Source: Epithemia pelagica (Eukaryota > Bacillariophyta > Bacillariophyceae > Surirellales > Surirellaceae). Taken from it: a DNA stretch of 64,000 nucleotides. A model generated the notes under the pieces. That model saw only the letters and a program-made list of their open reading frames with translations. It was not told where the DNA came from and ran no database searches. Position numbers and translations under genes: made by a program. The stretch spans positions 992,001-1,056,000 of the forward strand of contig OX337231.1 in NCBI GenBank assembly GCA_946965045.2, given 5' to 3'. Below are positions 41,071 to 50,121 of the stretch, one piece after another (position 1 is the stretch's first letter; every line of letters begins with the position of its first letter).

Positions 41071-42007
41071 TGCACATTGAACTACACACTCTGTTCCTTG
41101 GAACAATCGGTTTAATCCCAAACCTTCTTCTTTTAAAAGGTTAGAAAGTATGTAAAATGCTATTCGTAATGAATCTGTTCTCCAGTGGTGGCATTTCAGA
41201 AGAAGTGTTTGCGTTTTTGTGAGTGTGGCGAATTCCAAACTGTCGCTGAAGGGTTGGATCCGTCGTAAGGTACTAGGCCTGCATGAATGCTCATTGAAAC
41301 TAAAACAATATCCCAATTCGGCCTGACGTGACGAGTTTGACGAATGACGAACCGCTGACGAACTGGACGAAATGTCGTCACCCTCGACGAACTGGGATAC
41401 ACAAGGCAAAGACATAGAAGAAGGATTAATTACTAAGTTAATGGATGGTAATGAAGTAGAATGATGTTGCTGTTGTTCCTAGTGATACCTGAATAGTCTG
41501 CCGGGTCCGGTTGGTAGTCTTCGTCATCATCAGCAGCACCAGCACCGGTAGCAGTTATCAGTAGCAGCACCGGCAACCGGCACCTGCGTCGTCATCTTCA
41601 TCCGTCGTGGTCATCACCACCACCAAGTCTGTAGGGATTAGGGATGGATGGTGCACCTTCATTGATGTGTACCTCCATGTTGCACTTTTTAAAGTGTTTT
41701 TGAGCTTCTCTCACCGTATCTGATCCGTTTCGGCGAAGTTTCTATAATTATAAATTTTCGTCACCGTCATGTCAGGGGCCGATGGGCTGACGTGACATGG
41801 CCCGTTTTTCGTCACGTCAGGTGACGAAATGGATTTGTGACGCCGTCACAGTAGCATCCTTGGTGATGGGAGATGGGGCGAAATTTTTGAAAAAAAGACG
41901 AAAAGAACAAAACAACACCCGCAAAGAGGATAGAGTGACAAAGACGAACCCGCCGGACGACTATCCCCGTAAGCATACCCTCCCGCGCCCCTGCCCCCCT
42001 CTCCACG
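41071..42007. other. Intergenic region and probable LINE 5' untranslated region
   Basis: The left part is the 3' side of the fusion gene. From about 41310 the sequence carries repeated gacgaa motifs, then an inverted repeat at 41787-41820 (CTGACGTGAC, 14-base loop, GTCACGTCAG). The right part most likely belongs to the LINE leader, but its 5' boundary could not be fixed. Confidence 0.45.
41787..41820. repeat. Perfect inverted repeat near LINE 5' end
   Basis: CTGACGTGAC at 41787-41796 and GTCACGTCAG at 41811-41820 are reverse complements, with a 14-base loop. The arm contains TGACGTGA, similar to bZIP sites, and could act in the LINE promoter or as an RNA hairpin. Confidence 0.6.
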
Positions 42008-45000
42008 ATGGTGGAAAGCGCGGACCCACCGTGGGCATTACCGGTAAACCCAACTTCGCCCCACCCCACGGTAAAAACACGCACCATGCCCTTCGGGCTC
42101 GCTCTCATCCGAGCGCCTCCGCCGATCCAGGACGACCGGCTCCCGTCACGCAAGGCGAACAACAACAACACCATGGACAAACTCCATGGTCTTCGATACT
42201 GCAATCGAAACAAGGACAATAGTCGACAAAGACGCCATGGTCGAAACCCTCCCCTGGTCACCACCCAAAACACCCCGATCGCCAAAAGCCGGCGTCCGAC
42301 CGCCCCACCAGCCACACCAGGCCAACAAAGAGCCAAAACAACCACACCAACTCGGTCCAAACAACCAGCAACGGAACCCAAAGCCTCGCACGACGCCAAC
42401 AAACCAAGACGTCACCAACCAACCATGCCAGATCTCAGCAAGCCAGGCCACCTCCGTAATACCACGAAATCGGTCGCCACCCAGACAGACAACCGGTACT
42501 CCGACAACTCGCCACGTCGACATCCAACCGTCGACATGGCCAGCATCGCCAACAAATACCACCGGAAAAACGAGCACACTCATCCGACATTTTCAAACCA
42601 GCTCACAATGCCGAACAGGTTCAAGTCGTCATTGGAAATCAACGAGAACACAACGCCCACCGGAACTCAAGCCGCCAGTATGCAAGCCCATTCGAAACTC
42701 GCCCACTCCTCCAGAAAGAAGCCGGCTTCCGCCATGCTCCGCTCTGCCACCACCCGCTCCCAGTCGGGAGCACACAAGAAAGGGGGGACCGCTCCCGACG
42801 AAGCAAACCCTGACCAGCAAGCCATCCAAGGTAACACCACGCTCGCTGCCGTCAACCGCCGCGAACAAGACGTCAACCCCATCACACCAGACCCGGTCCA
42901 GCGCAAGAAAAACCACAACATTCACCCAACCAAAAAACCCACCGGAAAAAACACAGAAAAAGAACAACAAAACAACCAGAACAACACCACAGCCACCAAC
43001 ACCCCGAACAACAACCAGCACCCCCACAACCAAGAAGAAAACACCAACAACGACACCAACACCCACAACCAAGGAGAAAACACCAACAACGAAACTAACA
43101 CCGACAACACCACGGCAGCAGAAGCCACCAACCCCAACCACGACACCGACAACACAGCAAACACCCAGGACGACATCAACCGCCATACCTCCAACACGGC
43201 AACACCACCCCATCGATTCCACCACTCCAACCGCATCACCACTGCCCACACGACGCCACCGCACGACAACGAAGCATACGCCACCACCGACCACGACGAC
43301 GACGGGCAAGACATCGACGACACCACCAACGCCACACCCTCGACAACGACACCCCTCCCTCCGCCAATCCGAAACCCCTACAAGTCCCCGACCACCAAAC
43401 CCCTCACTCACAGCGGAACCTCCAACAAAGACCCACCCGCAGCAATCCACCTCAACCTGGTCGTCCGCCACAAAGCCAACCACCAGGAAGAAGCTGCCCT
43501 CCCACGAATCACCGAAACGGCACTGAAACAACACTTTAACCAAGTGTTCAAACACCATGAACCGCGCGAGGACCCCATGTGGCTACGGGTCCACCGCGTC
43601 GAGTTCATCGAAACAAAACAACCGGCACGAACAAAAGGAAACAACGACAAAGGACCACGCGGCCACAGCTCGTCCTTCCACCTCACCTTGAGCCCTGCGC
43701 CAGCGAACGACGCCTTCGACATGGAAAACTACCTCGAACAGGCCCTACGGTTCGCCACACAAATGTGGCACAAACACCACCGCGACGATTTTCGAAACGA
43801 CGAACACGGCGCACAATGGATCCTCCGCCATGGAGCACAACAGTCGAACCCAACCTTGAACCCTCAATTCAAGGAATTCGACATCTACATCCCTGCATGC
43901 AACAACCGCATCGCAACGACCCAAGGCATAATCGCAGGAATCCCAGCCATCGCTGTAAAACACCGCCGCGGATACCTTGACATAACCACCACCATTCACG
44001 ACCATCTCTTCGGACACCTCCCCAGCCAGTTCCAACTGTTCGACGACTTCAGCCAACACTTCGGCTGCCGCGACGGCACCTTCAGCGGAGACCTACGCAA
44101 CAAGCAGCGCGGTCAGGTACCAGTCATCTATTTCTCCGCGTCCTCCAGGCACAACTTCGAACTCTTTTTACGTGCCTACAACAAATTTCACCAAGCCGCC
44201 AAGGGCAACGAAATCACGTGGCGCGAAAACGCCCTTCAAATACTTCCCATACCTAAGAACCAACAAACCAGAACCACGACACTAGAGGCCTTGAAGGACC
44301 TCGACCAACACTTCGGGGCAAGCGTCCGCATCCGTCTGTACCCATTGAACGATTTAGCCACCGAAAGCGAGTGGGACGAACTCACAGAAATCCCCCACTA
44401 CCAGGCAGCCTACCCTGAGTTCACTCACCACGACCCAGAACCTATAGCTTATTACCTGCACCTACTCCGCACACCGGACACACACCACCTGAACGCAACA
44501 ACCATTCGGAACTATCCGGGTTTTCCAACGAACATCCTCCGTCCAACCATGGCGTCCACAGTTGCAGCACCACCGGCACCGGGACAGGAAAACACCAACA
44601 ACGAACTAACTCAACAACAGGCCACACATACTTCACGGCTTTTGGACCTCACCCGCCGAATCACACAACGCAACCAGATCAACGGGGAGAACCAAAACAG
44701 TGGTGAAAGCACCACAACCACAACACCTACACGGCCAAGGTCCACCACACCGACAACTCTGCCCCCGAGAAAACGTTCAGCACCATCCACCGACACACCA
44801 ACAACCAACGACAACGAACACAACAGTGATCCCTACGAAGACAACTCAAACTGGACGACGGTCGCCGACACCGCCGCCCGCATCATACACAACAGATACA
44901 ACCAAGACGATTACGAGATCAATGCAGACAGCCAGAACACCTGCTCCACCCTCTCGTCCACCAACCGCTACTCCGTCCTCGGGGAACGCCCAGACGACTC

Positions 45001-45400
45001 TTACAACGAAGAGTACGACCGGTACCATGGAGGAAACCCAAACGATGTAGAGATGGACGAAGAAGAACTCGACAAATGGGACAACATGTCCGAATCCGGC
45101 CGTTCCCACCCCCTCCTTCAACCAGACAATGACAACCAAGCAAACAACCCCTCACAGAACACGGCAGATGAACTACACCAGATCGCCGCCTTCGTGCACC
45201 AGCACAACAGCTCTCAACTCCCCGCGTTAGAGGAATACATAGAGAAAATACAGTCCTTTTCGACGGACACCGACGCGAAAGACGTCTGGGAATTTGCGGA
45301 GCGGCTCGTAAAGCAGAAACGGCCGCTCGATTCCCACGTCGCCGGCACCCGCACCGGCCATGTGGACCCGCATGCGACACAGGGCCAAGGGGCCAAATGA
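42008..45400 (+). CDS. LINE ORF1 protein (1130 aa), low-complexity N-terminus and unknown core
   Basis: The first ATG after an upstream in-frame stop is at 42008. Residues 1-480 are Thr/Asn/Pro/His-rich and probably disordered. Residues about 480-840 look globular (LNLVVRHKANHQEE onwards, then FDIYIPACNNRIATT and QVPVIYFSASSRHNF) but match no family I recognise. Residues 850-1130 are again polar, with an acidic stretch. No zinc knuckle of the CCHC type or RRM was found. Most LINE ORF1 proteins bind RNA and form a particle with ORF2. This one is far larger than the usual 300-500 residues. Its TGA overlaps the ORF2 ATG. Confidence 0.7.
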   Translation: MVESADPPWALPVNPTSPHPTVKTRTMPFGLALIRAPPPIQDDRLPSRKANNNNTMDKLHGLRYCNRNKDNSRQRRHGRNPPLVTTQNTPIAKSRRPTAPPATPGQQRAKTTTPTRSKQPATEPKASHDANKPRRHQPTMPDLSKPGHLRNTTKSVATQTDNRYSDNSPRRHPTVDMASIANKYHRKNEHTHPTFSNQLTMPNRFKSSLEINENTTPTGTQAASMQAHSKLAHSSRKKPASAMLRSATTRSQSGAHKKGGTAPDEANPDQQAIQGNTTLAAVNRREQDVNPITPDPVQRKKNHNIHPTKKPTGKNTEKEQQNNQNNTTATNTPNNNQHPHNQEENTNNDTNTHNQGENTNNETNTDNTTAAEATNPNHDTDNTANTQDDINRHTSNTATPPHRFHHSNRITTAHTTPPHDNEAYATTDHDDDGQDIDDTTNATPSTTTPLPPPIRNPYKSPTTKPLTHSGTSNKDPPAAIHLNLVVRHKANHQEEAALPRITETALKQHFNQVFKHHEPREDPMWLRVHRVEFIETKQPARTKGNNDKGPRGHSSSFHLTLSPAPANDAFDMENYLEQALRFATQMWHKHHRDDFRNDEHGAQWILRHGAQQSNPTLNPQFKEFDIYIPACNNRIATTQGIIAGIPAIAVKHRRGYLDITTTIHDHLFGHLPSQFQLFDDFSQHFGCRDGTFSGDLRNKQRGQVPVIYFSASSRHNFELFLRAYNKFHQAAKGNEITWRENALQILPIPKNQQTRTTTLEALKDLDQHFGASVRIRLYPLNDLATESEWDELTEIPHYQAAYPEFTHHDPEPIAYYLHLLRTPDTHHLNATTIRNYPGFPTNILRPTMASTVAAPPAPGQENTNNELTQQQATHTSRLLDLTRRITQRNQINGENQNSGESTTTTTPTRPRSTTPTTLPPRKRSAPSTDTPTTNDNEHNSDPYEDNSNWTTVADTAARIIHNRYNQDDYEINADSQNTCSTLSSTNRYSVLGERPDDSYNEEYDRYHGGNPNDVEMDEEELDKWDNMSESGRSHPLLQPDNDNQANNPSQNTADELHQIAAFVHQHNSSQLPALEEYIEKIQSFSTDTDAKDVWEFAERLVKQKRPLDSHVAGTRTGHVDPHATQGQGAK

Positions 45401-48400
45401 GCACCACAATCAGACCAATACGGCGCTGCCCAGTCCCGAATTGCGATTGGAAGCCCACATCCAACAACAACCACAACAACAACCATAAAGACACCGTTCT
45501 CCAACTCAAACAACACCTGATACACTCCCACACCGACACCCCCATCACCGAGCACATGGACGAAGCATACTTTCAACGACACGACATGCACGTATGCCTG
45601 CAGTGCAATCAACCAAGCACGATTTACACGACACAAGGACACCTACGAAACCATCAACAAACTAAACATACTAGGACAATCACCAATTTACAAATAGTTC
45701 TCAACACCTACAGACACGCCGATGATACCACCAAAACCAACTGGAAAGCAGCCATCGAGTTCCTCCACGGCCTCAATATCACCCCCCCACCACTTCGACG
45801 AACAATGTGGCACAAACTCAAACAACCACAGCGGAAAGAATACTTTGTCGCGTACAACAACGCCGTCAACTGGATTCTTGAAGCCACACCACCGCTGAGA
45901 GAAGACCTGAAAAGAGAAACCAGACCACACCCGGGACAATCAGACGCCATTCCCTTCTGGAAACTGATCCTGATACTAGAACCGCTTCTGCTCGCACCAA
46001 CGTCTATCACCGGCCACAAAAGACCATCAGACGCGCTCCGAGCGCGCCACCAATTAATCAAAGAAGGAAAGATACGAGATCTGTACGAAGCCATCTGGAA
46101 CCCCAGCCCCGAATCCACCCAACCCAGCCACCATACAACAGCGAATCCAACCATCTGGAACCCCAACCCCGAATCCACCCAACCCAGCCACCATACAACA
46201 GCGAATCCAGGCACCAACCACCACTCCCATCCCACATCCAACAACGCCACCCAGACGACAACCACGATACCACCAGGCAGGGCGGCAGCAGCACAACGAG
46301 CCGCCGACGTGGGAAACTATTCCACCGCCTTCAGCCGGCTCACCACCCACATGCCGACAGCAACACTGACCCCACAGCGAATTGAAAAAATCAGGACCGA
46401 CCTCTTCCCACCAAGACGGGACCCCCCACCAACGACCAGACACCAAGGCCACCTCCACCGCCCTCCTCCTCCGAGCCAATTCATGCAAATCGACAGCGGA
46501 CAGTTCGAGCTGGCCCTCCGACAAATGAAGACAGGCACAGCCTCCGGCCCATTCGCGGCATGCACCGACGCCCTTGTACACATGGCCCTGCACCGGACAA
46601 CCCGGGCGCCCAACTCAACGAGGCCATACTTCAGCAATCTACAACAACTCTTCCAACTCCTCGTCACGGCGCAACTCCCCCCGGCAATACACCCCATTCT
46701 AGGAAGTAACTACTTCCTGGCACTCCACAAAGACACCAACAACCTGGAAAGACTGCGACCCATCGGAATAGGCACCGCCCTACGCAGACTCACAGCAAAA
46801 GTTGCCCTGGTCCACGTCTCCGAAACCGTCCGCCCACTTCTGATCGCTGGCGGACAATATGGAATTCAAGTCCAAGGCGGAATTGACTTTGTCGCCCACA
46901 CAACAACAGCGGCCGTCCACCGATACATCGAAGAACCCCAGACACCAACGCGCGCGCTCCTCCTCCTCGACCTCCACAACATGTTCAACAACACCTCGAG
47001 GACGGAGGCGCGCAAAATACTCCTGCACAACGAAGCCACGGCACCGCTCATCCCTCTTTTTGACATGCTGACACAGTCAGCCACCTCATCATGGTACTTC
47101 AACGAAAACAACGCATCGGACAAACTCATGCAAACCGAAGGATTCCCCCAGGGCTGCCCCCTGAGCCCGCTCTTCTCCTGCCTCGTCCTGGAAGCTCTCA
47201 CAAACAGGATCAACACCGAACAACGACTCCGCGCGGCAGCAAGACTCAAAACCGGCAACACATACGACGACGGCAAAGGAGGCCAGGCACACACTGCCTC
47301 CATCATGGACGACACGTCCATATGCCTCCCCCACGAGGACCTCCCTTGGTTCATTCAGCGGTTCGAAGAACTAGGGAGGCCTCTGGGGGTCGACCTCAAC
47401 AAACAAAAAACGCTCATTCTCACCACCACAACAGGCACCTCACCCACCGACTCCCTCCCTGCCGAAAACAAACAATGTCTCCTCCAGGCCCTCGCGATGC
47501 TTGACCCCCTACACCCCGAGCAACGTGAAATCACGGGAGGCACGAGATTTCTGGGCCAACCCATCGGTTCCCAGGATTTTGCAAAGCATTTCATCAACTT
47601 ACGACTCCAAGCCATGGCAGCCAAAATAGACCTCCTGGCGCACCTTCCCGACCTCCAGACACGCAGCCACCTGTTCCGCTATTCGGTGGTTCCATCCATT
47701 CTCCACCTTCTCCCAGCGGACCTGGTACTCGCCCACCCGGCACCACAAAGCACCACCACCCACTGGCGCAGCCCAACGACAGCAGAAACACAACGCCTCG
47801 TCACCAAATTCCTCTCTCAGGTCACGGCCCTCCCCACGGACGACATCACGACCACAGCCACTCTCATCGCGTCTCTGCCAAACCGTCTCGGCGGACTCGG
47901 TTACAACAACGCCTCGGCGGCAGCAAGACCCTCCATGATCACCCAAACGGCCCGAACAATCAAACTGGCGGCCTCCACCGAGACTCCGGTCCCTGGACCA
48001 CACAAACACTTTTGGTCAGACTGGGAACACAGCGACCTCCCATGGCTCGTCACTTACCGGCGCTCCATCGCCCTCTACACACACGAATTCGCTCCAGACG
48101 CCATCAGCAACCCAGCACACTTCGACCGCACCACACATCGTAACCTGCTCCATCATACCATGGTGGAACACACCGTTCCAGCATTGATAGAGGCCACTCC
48201 ACCAGAATTGCGCCCCTCCCTCCCCTCGGCCCTTTCTCCCCTCACGAGCCTTGCGCTACATCTCCCCAGAACCGCCGAAGCTTTTCGTCTCGACAACGCC
48301 ACCTTCTCCACGGCAATCAAACGTAAACTCCGACTACCCGTCTTACCCGTTTCCCTCCGTGGACACAAGTGCACATGCCCAGCCGCTCCCAAGTTGGATC

Positions 48401-49323
48401 CAGAAGGCGACCATTTCTTTTCTTGCGCAGCCGCTCACAAAACCGCCCTATCTAACACCATCCGCGACGCCGTCTTTGACGTGCTTCAGCACTTGGCCCC
48501 TCAGGCCGGCATCGTCGAAGACCACCGAGACGTCCATATTGAGCCGCCTGGTCTGGCTCCCCAGCACTCACGCAACATTCGGCCCGCGGACGTTGGTTTA
48601 TTGTTGCGTCAACCACACAAGAACGAGCCTTTCCAATATGTGGCTCTCGATGTTACCATTCCTCCTCCACCGACACGAACGCCCATTCCCGACCCGGCCG
48701 ACCACAACGCCCTTGCCTCCGCCGCTTCAAGGCCGCATCAGGAATCAGCGCGCTCCAAGTTCTGTCGAGATGACGACACCGCTTCGCACCTCCTCCGCAA
48801 CGGTATCTATCTTCTTCCATTCACTATCGATCATTTGGGCTCCATGGGCTCATTTGCACAATCCTTCCTCTTCCATCAAGATGATATACCACACCCATTC
48901 TCCTCCGCCGTCCCCCCTTCATGGCCTGATACCCACTTCGGACGCAACCAAACAAGATCCAAAACTCATCCAGCCGCCTTTGCACTGTACGAACAATTAC
49001 CGGCACTCCCTGGCAATCTCGCCGCCAAAGCCAACAACAACACCCCCGGTTTTTCATTTACGGAAGCGCACATCAACTCCATCGGTCATTTTGCGAGGGC
49101 CTCTTTATCACACGCAATCGTTTCCTCTCTCGCCACACATCTAAACAAACAAATTTCCACACTTCGAGCAACTGAATACAACAGCCGTATACAAAAAACC
49201 CAGAGGGCAAGACTTGAAAGAATGGGCTTTGCCCCACTTCCCGCCCTATACACCCCTTTCTCACTAGCAAACTTCTTCCCTTCCCACCACCCACCCCACC
49301 AGATAGGCGGCCCCGCCGCTTAG
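45397..49323 (+). CDS. LINE ORF2: zinc fingers, reverse transcriptase, restriction-like endonuclease
   Basis: This 1308-aa protein starts four bases before the end of ORF1. It has two C2H2-type fingers in the first 90 residues (CPVPNCDW...HLIHSH and CLQCN...HLRNHQQTKH). The RT shows LLLDLHNMFNNTS (motif A), GFPQGCPLSPLFS (about 581-593) and the catalytic MDDTSICL (about 636). A CCHC finger (CTCPAAPK...HFFSC, about 991-1009) precedes the endonuclease with RPADVG (about 1060) and ALDVTI (about 1081-1086). Together these should bind target DNA, nick it and prime reverse transcription. A 60-bp tandem duplication lies in the linker before the RT. All core motifs are intact. Confidence 0.88.
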   Translation: MSTTIRPIRRCPVPNCDWKPTSNNNHNNNHKDTVLQLKQHLIHSHTDTPITEHMDEAYFQRHDMHVCLQCNQPSTIYTTQGHLRNHQQTKHTRTITNLQIVLNTYRHADDTTKTNWKAAIEFLHGLNITPPPLRRTMWHKLKQPQRKEYFVAYNNAVNWILEATPPLREDLKRETRPHPGQSDAIPFWKLILILEPLLLAPTSITGHKRPSDALRARHQLIKEGKIRDLYEAIWNPSPESTQPSHHTTANPTIWNPNPESTQPSHHTTANPGTNHHSHPTSNNATQTTTTIPPGRAAAAQRAADVGNYSTAFSRLTTHMPTATLTPQRIEKIRTDLFPPRRDPPPTTRHQGHLHRPPPPSQFMQIDSGQFELALRQMKTGTASGPFAACTDALVHMALHRTTRAPNSTRPYFSNLQQLFQLLVTAQLPPAIHPILGSNYFLALHKDTNNLERLRPIGIGTALRRLTAKVALVHVSETVRPLLIAGGQYGIQVQGGIDFVAHTTTAAVHRYIEEPQTPTRALLLLDLHNMFNNTSRTEARKILLHNEATAPLIPLFDMLTQSATSSWYFNENNASDKLMQTEGFPQGCPLSPLFSCLVLEALTNRINTEQRLRAAARLKTGNTYDDGKGGQAHTASIMDDTSICLPHEDLPWFIQRFEELGRPLGVDLNKQKTLILTTTTGTSPTDSLPAENKQCLLQALAMLDPLHPEQREITGGTRFLGQPIGSQDFAKHFINLRLQAMAAKIDLLAHLPDLQTRSHLFRYSVVPSILHLLPADLVLAHPAPQSTTTHWRSPTTAETQRLVTKFLSQVTALPTDDITTTATLIASLPNRLGGLGYNNASAAARPSMITQTARTIKLAASTETPVPGPHKHFWSDWEHSDLPWLVTYRRSIALYTHEFAPDAISNPAHFDRTTHRNLLHHTMVEHTVPALIEATPPELRPSLPSALSPLTSLALHLPRTAEAFRLDNATFSTAIKRKLRLPVLPVSLRGHKCTCPAAPKLDPEGDHFFSCAAAHKTALSNTIRDAVFDVLQHLAPQAGIVEDHRDVHIEPPGLAPQHSRNIRPADVGLLLRQPHKNEPFQYVALDVTIPPPPTRTPIPDPADHNALASAASRPHQESARSKFCRDDDTASHLLRNGIYLLPFTIDHLGSMGSFAQSFLFHQDDIPHPFSSAVPPSWPDTHFGRNQTRSKTHPAAFALYEQLPALPGNLAAKANNNTPGFSFTEAHINSIGHFARASLSHAIVSSLATHLNKQISTLRATEYNSRIQKTQRARLERMGFAPLPALYTPFSLANFFPSHHPPHQIGGPAA
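46091..46209 (+). repeat. 60-bp tandem duplication in LINE ORF2 linker
   Basis: The units 46091-46150 and 46151-46209 are nearly identical and encode two copies of a 20-residue segment beginning IWNPxPESTQPSHHTTANP. The reading frame is kept, and the duplication lies between the zinc fingers and the RT domain. Confidence 0.85.
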
Positions 49324-49489
49324 CAGCACACGCACAACACTAGATAACTAAAATAACAAAAAACATCCCTCGTAAAAAAGAATTGCTTTTTTTTTCGATA
49401 TCGCAACTGAGAGGTGCCTGCTTGCCTGCTGCTACAGCTACAATAGAGGTAGGCACGTCATTCTACGTCACTCCTTTGATTTGTCGCTT

Positions 49490-49942
49490 GTCGCCAAACA
49501 CCAAGAAAAGTTTGGGTAAAGACACAAGACGAAGCCATCCACACCCACAGGCCTACGCCCTCTACCAGGAAGCAACACATGCTCCATCCAACCTTCTGAC
49601 GGCAGCAAACAGAGAAACCAAGCGCTTCAGTTACCCAGAAGCACAAATTCACTCCCTCGGCCACTATGCAAAGGCTTCCTTAAGCCACGCCATCGTGTCC
49701 AGCCTCGCCATTCATGCAAACAACAGCATGGCAGCCATCAGAGCAACGAACACAAAAATTCGATTGAGAACCACACAATTACAAAATCTTGCAACCCCCA
49801 ATTACGCACCTATTACTCCTATCTACTCCCCGCCCCGGCGGCACAATTCACGTCTAACACAGACGGCGCCCCTCTCCTCTGCGAACTAACCGCTTAGGAG
49901 CTCCACATACACGCATAGAAATTGTAAATTAAAAAAAAAAAA
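49490..49942 (+). mobile_element. 5'-truncated LINE copy of a related but different element
   Basis: From about 49500 to a stop at 49889 the frame encodes a C-terminus homologous to ORF2 of the upstream LINE (shared GHxAxASLSHAIVSSLAxH), but clearly diverged from it. It therefore comes from another lineage, not from a copy of this same element. The 3' end has a poly(A) run at about 49931-49942, typical of target-primed reverse transcription, and the RT domain and everything upstream are missing. Confidence 0.75.
49500..49889 (+). pseudogene. Truncated LINE ORF2 C-terminal fragment
   Basis: About 130 codons remain open, ending in a TAA at 49887-49889. The visible part corresponds to the last roughly 130 residues of the full LINE ORF2. 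No start or catalytic domain is retained, so it is not expected to make a working protein. Confidence 0.7.
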
Positions 49943-50121
49943 CCAAGAGAAACGAAAAGCCGCGCTGCTATCATTTTACTAATCAGAGATGTTAGGGTTT
50001 GAGATAACAGCCATAACCCCAACCTTCTCTATTCAAGAGAGCTCTTTCACACGAAGCAAGACACGGTTCAAATGGAGCTGTTGCAAGTAAGTCCCAGGGT
50101 CAGAGTCAGTCGCCGAATTCG

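Larger units (their letters stand above)
41480..49380 (+). mobile_element. Full-length-looking LINE with restriction-like endonuclease (approximate ends)
   Basis: Two long ORFs on the plus strand (42008-45400 and 45397-49323) overlap by four bases as ATGA. The second has N-terminal C2H2 zinc fingers, a non-LTR-type reverse transcriptase and a C-terminal CCHC finger followed by a PD-(D/E)XK-type nuclease. This arrangement is known from the restriction-like-endonuclease branch of LINEs (R2, NeSL, CRE and relatives). No APE nuclease is seen. The sense strand is strikingly rich in A and C across ORF1. The 5' end (near 41480-41790) and 3' end (near 49380) are estimates, because no target-site duplication was identified. 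Confidence 0.8.

Noticed and set aside
42186-43526. 446-codon open frame overlapping LINE ORF1 in another frame
   Set aside because: It is Thr/Pro low-complexity with no domain and is explained by the T-poor sequence, which removes stop codons in all frames.
42629-43558. 309-codon antisense frame, Val/Gly/Cys-rich
   Set aside because: It is the reverse complement of A/C-rich ORF1 codons; the monotonous composition shows a shadow of the real frame.
48251-49144. 297-codon frame overlapping LINE ORF2
   Set aside because: It lies inside the endonuclease region, whose own frame has clear CCHC and nuclease motifs.
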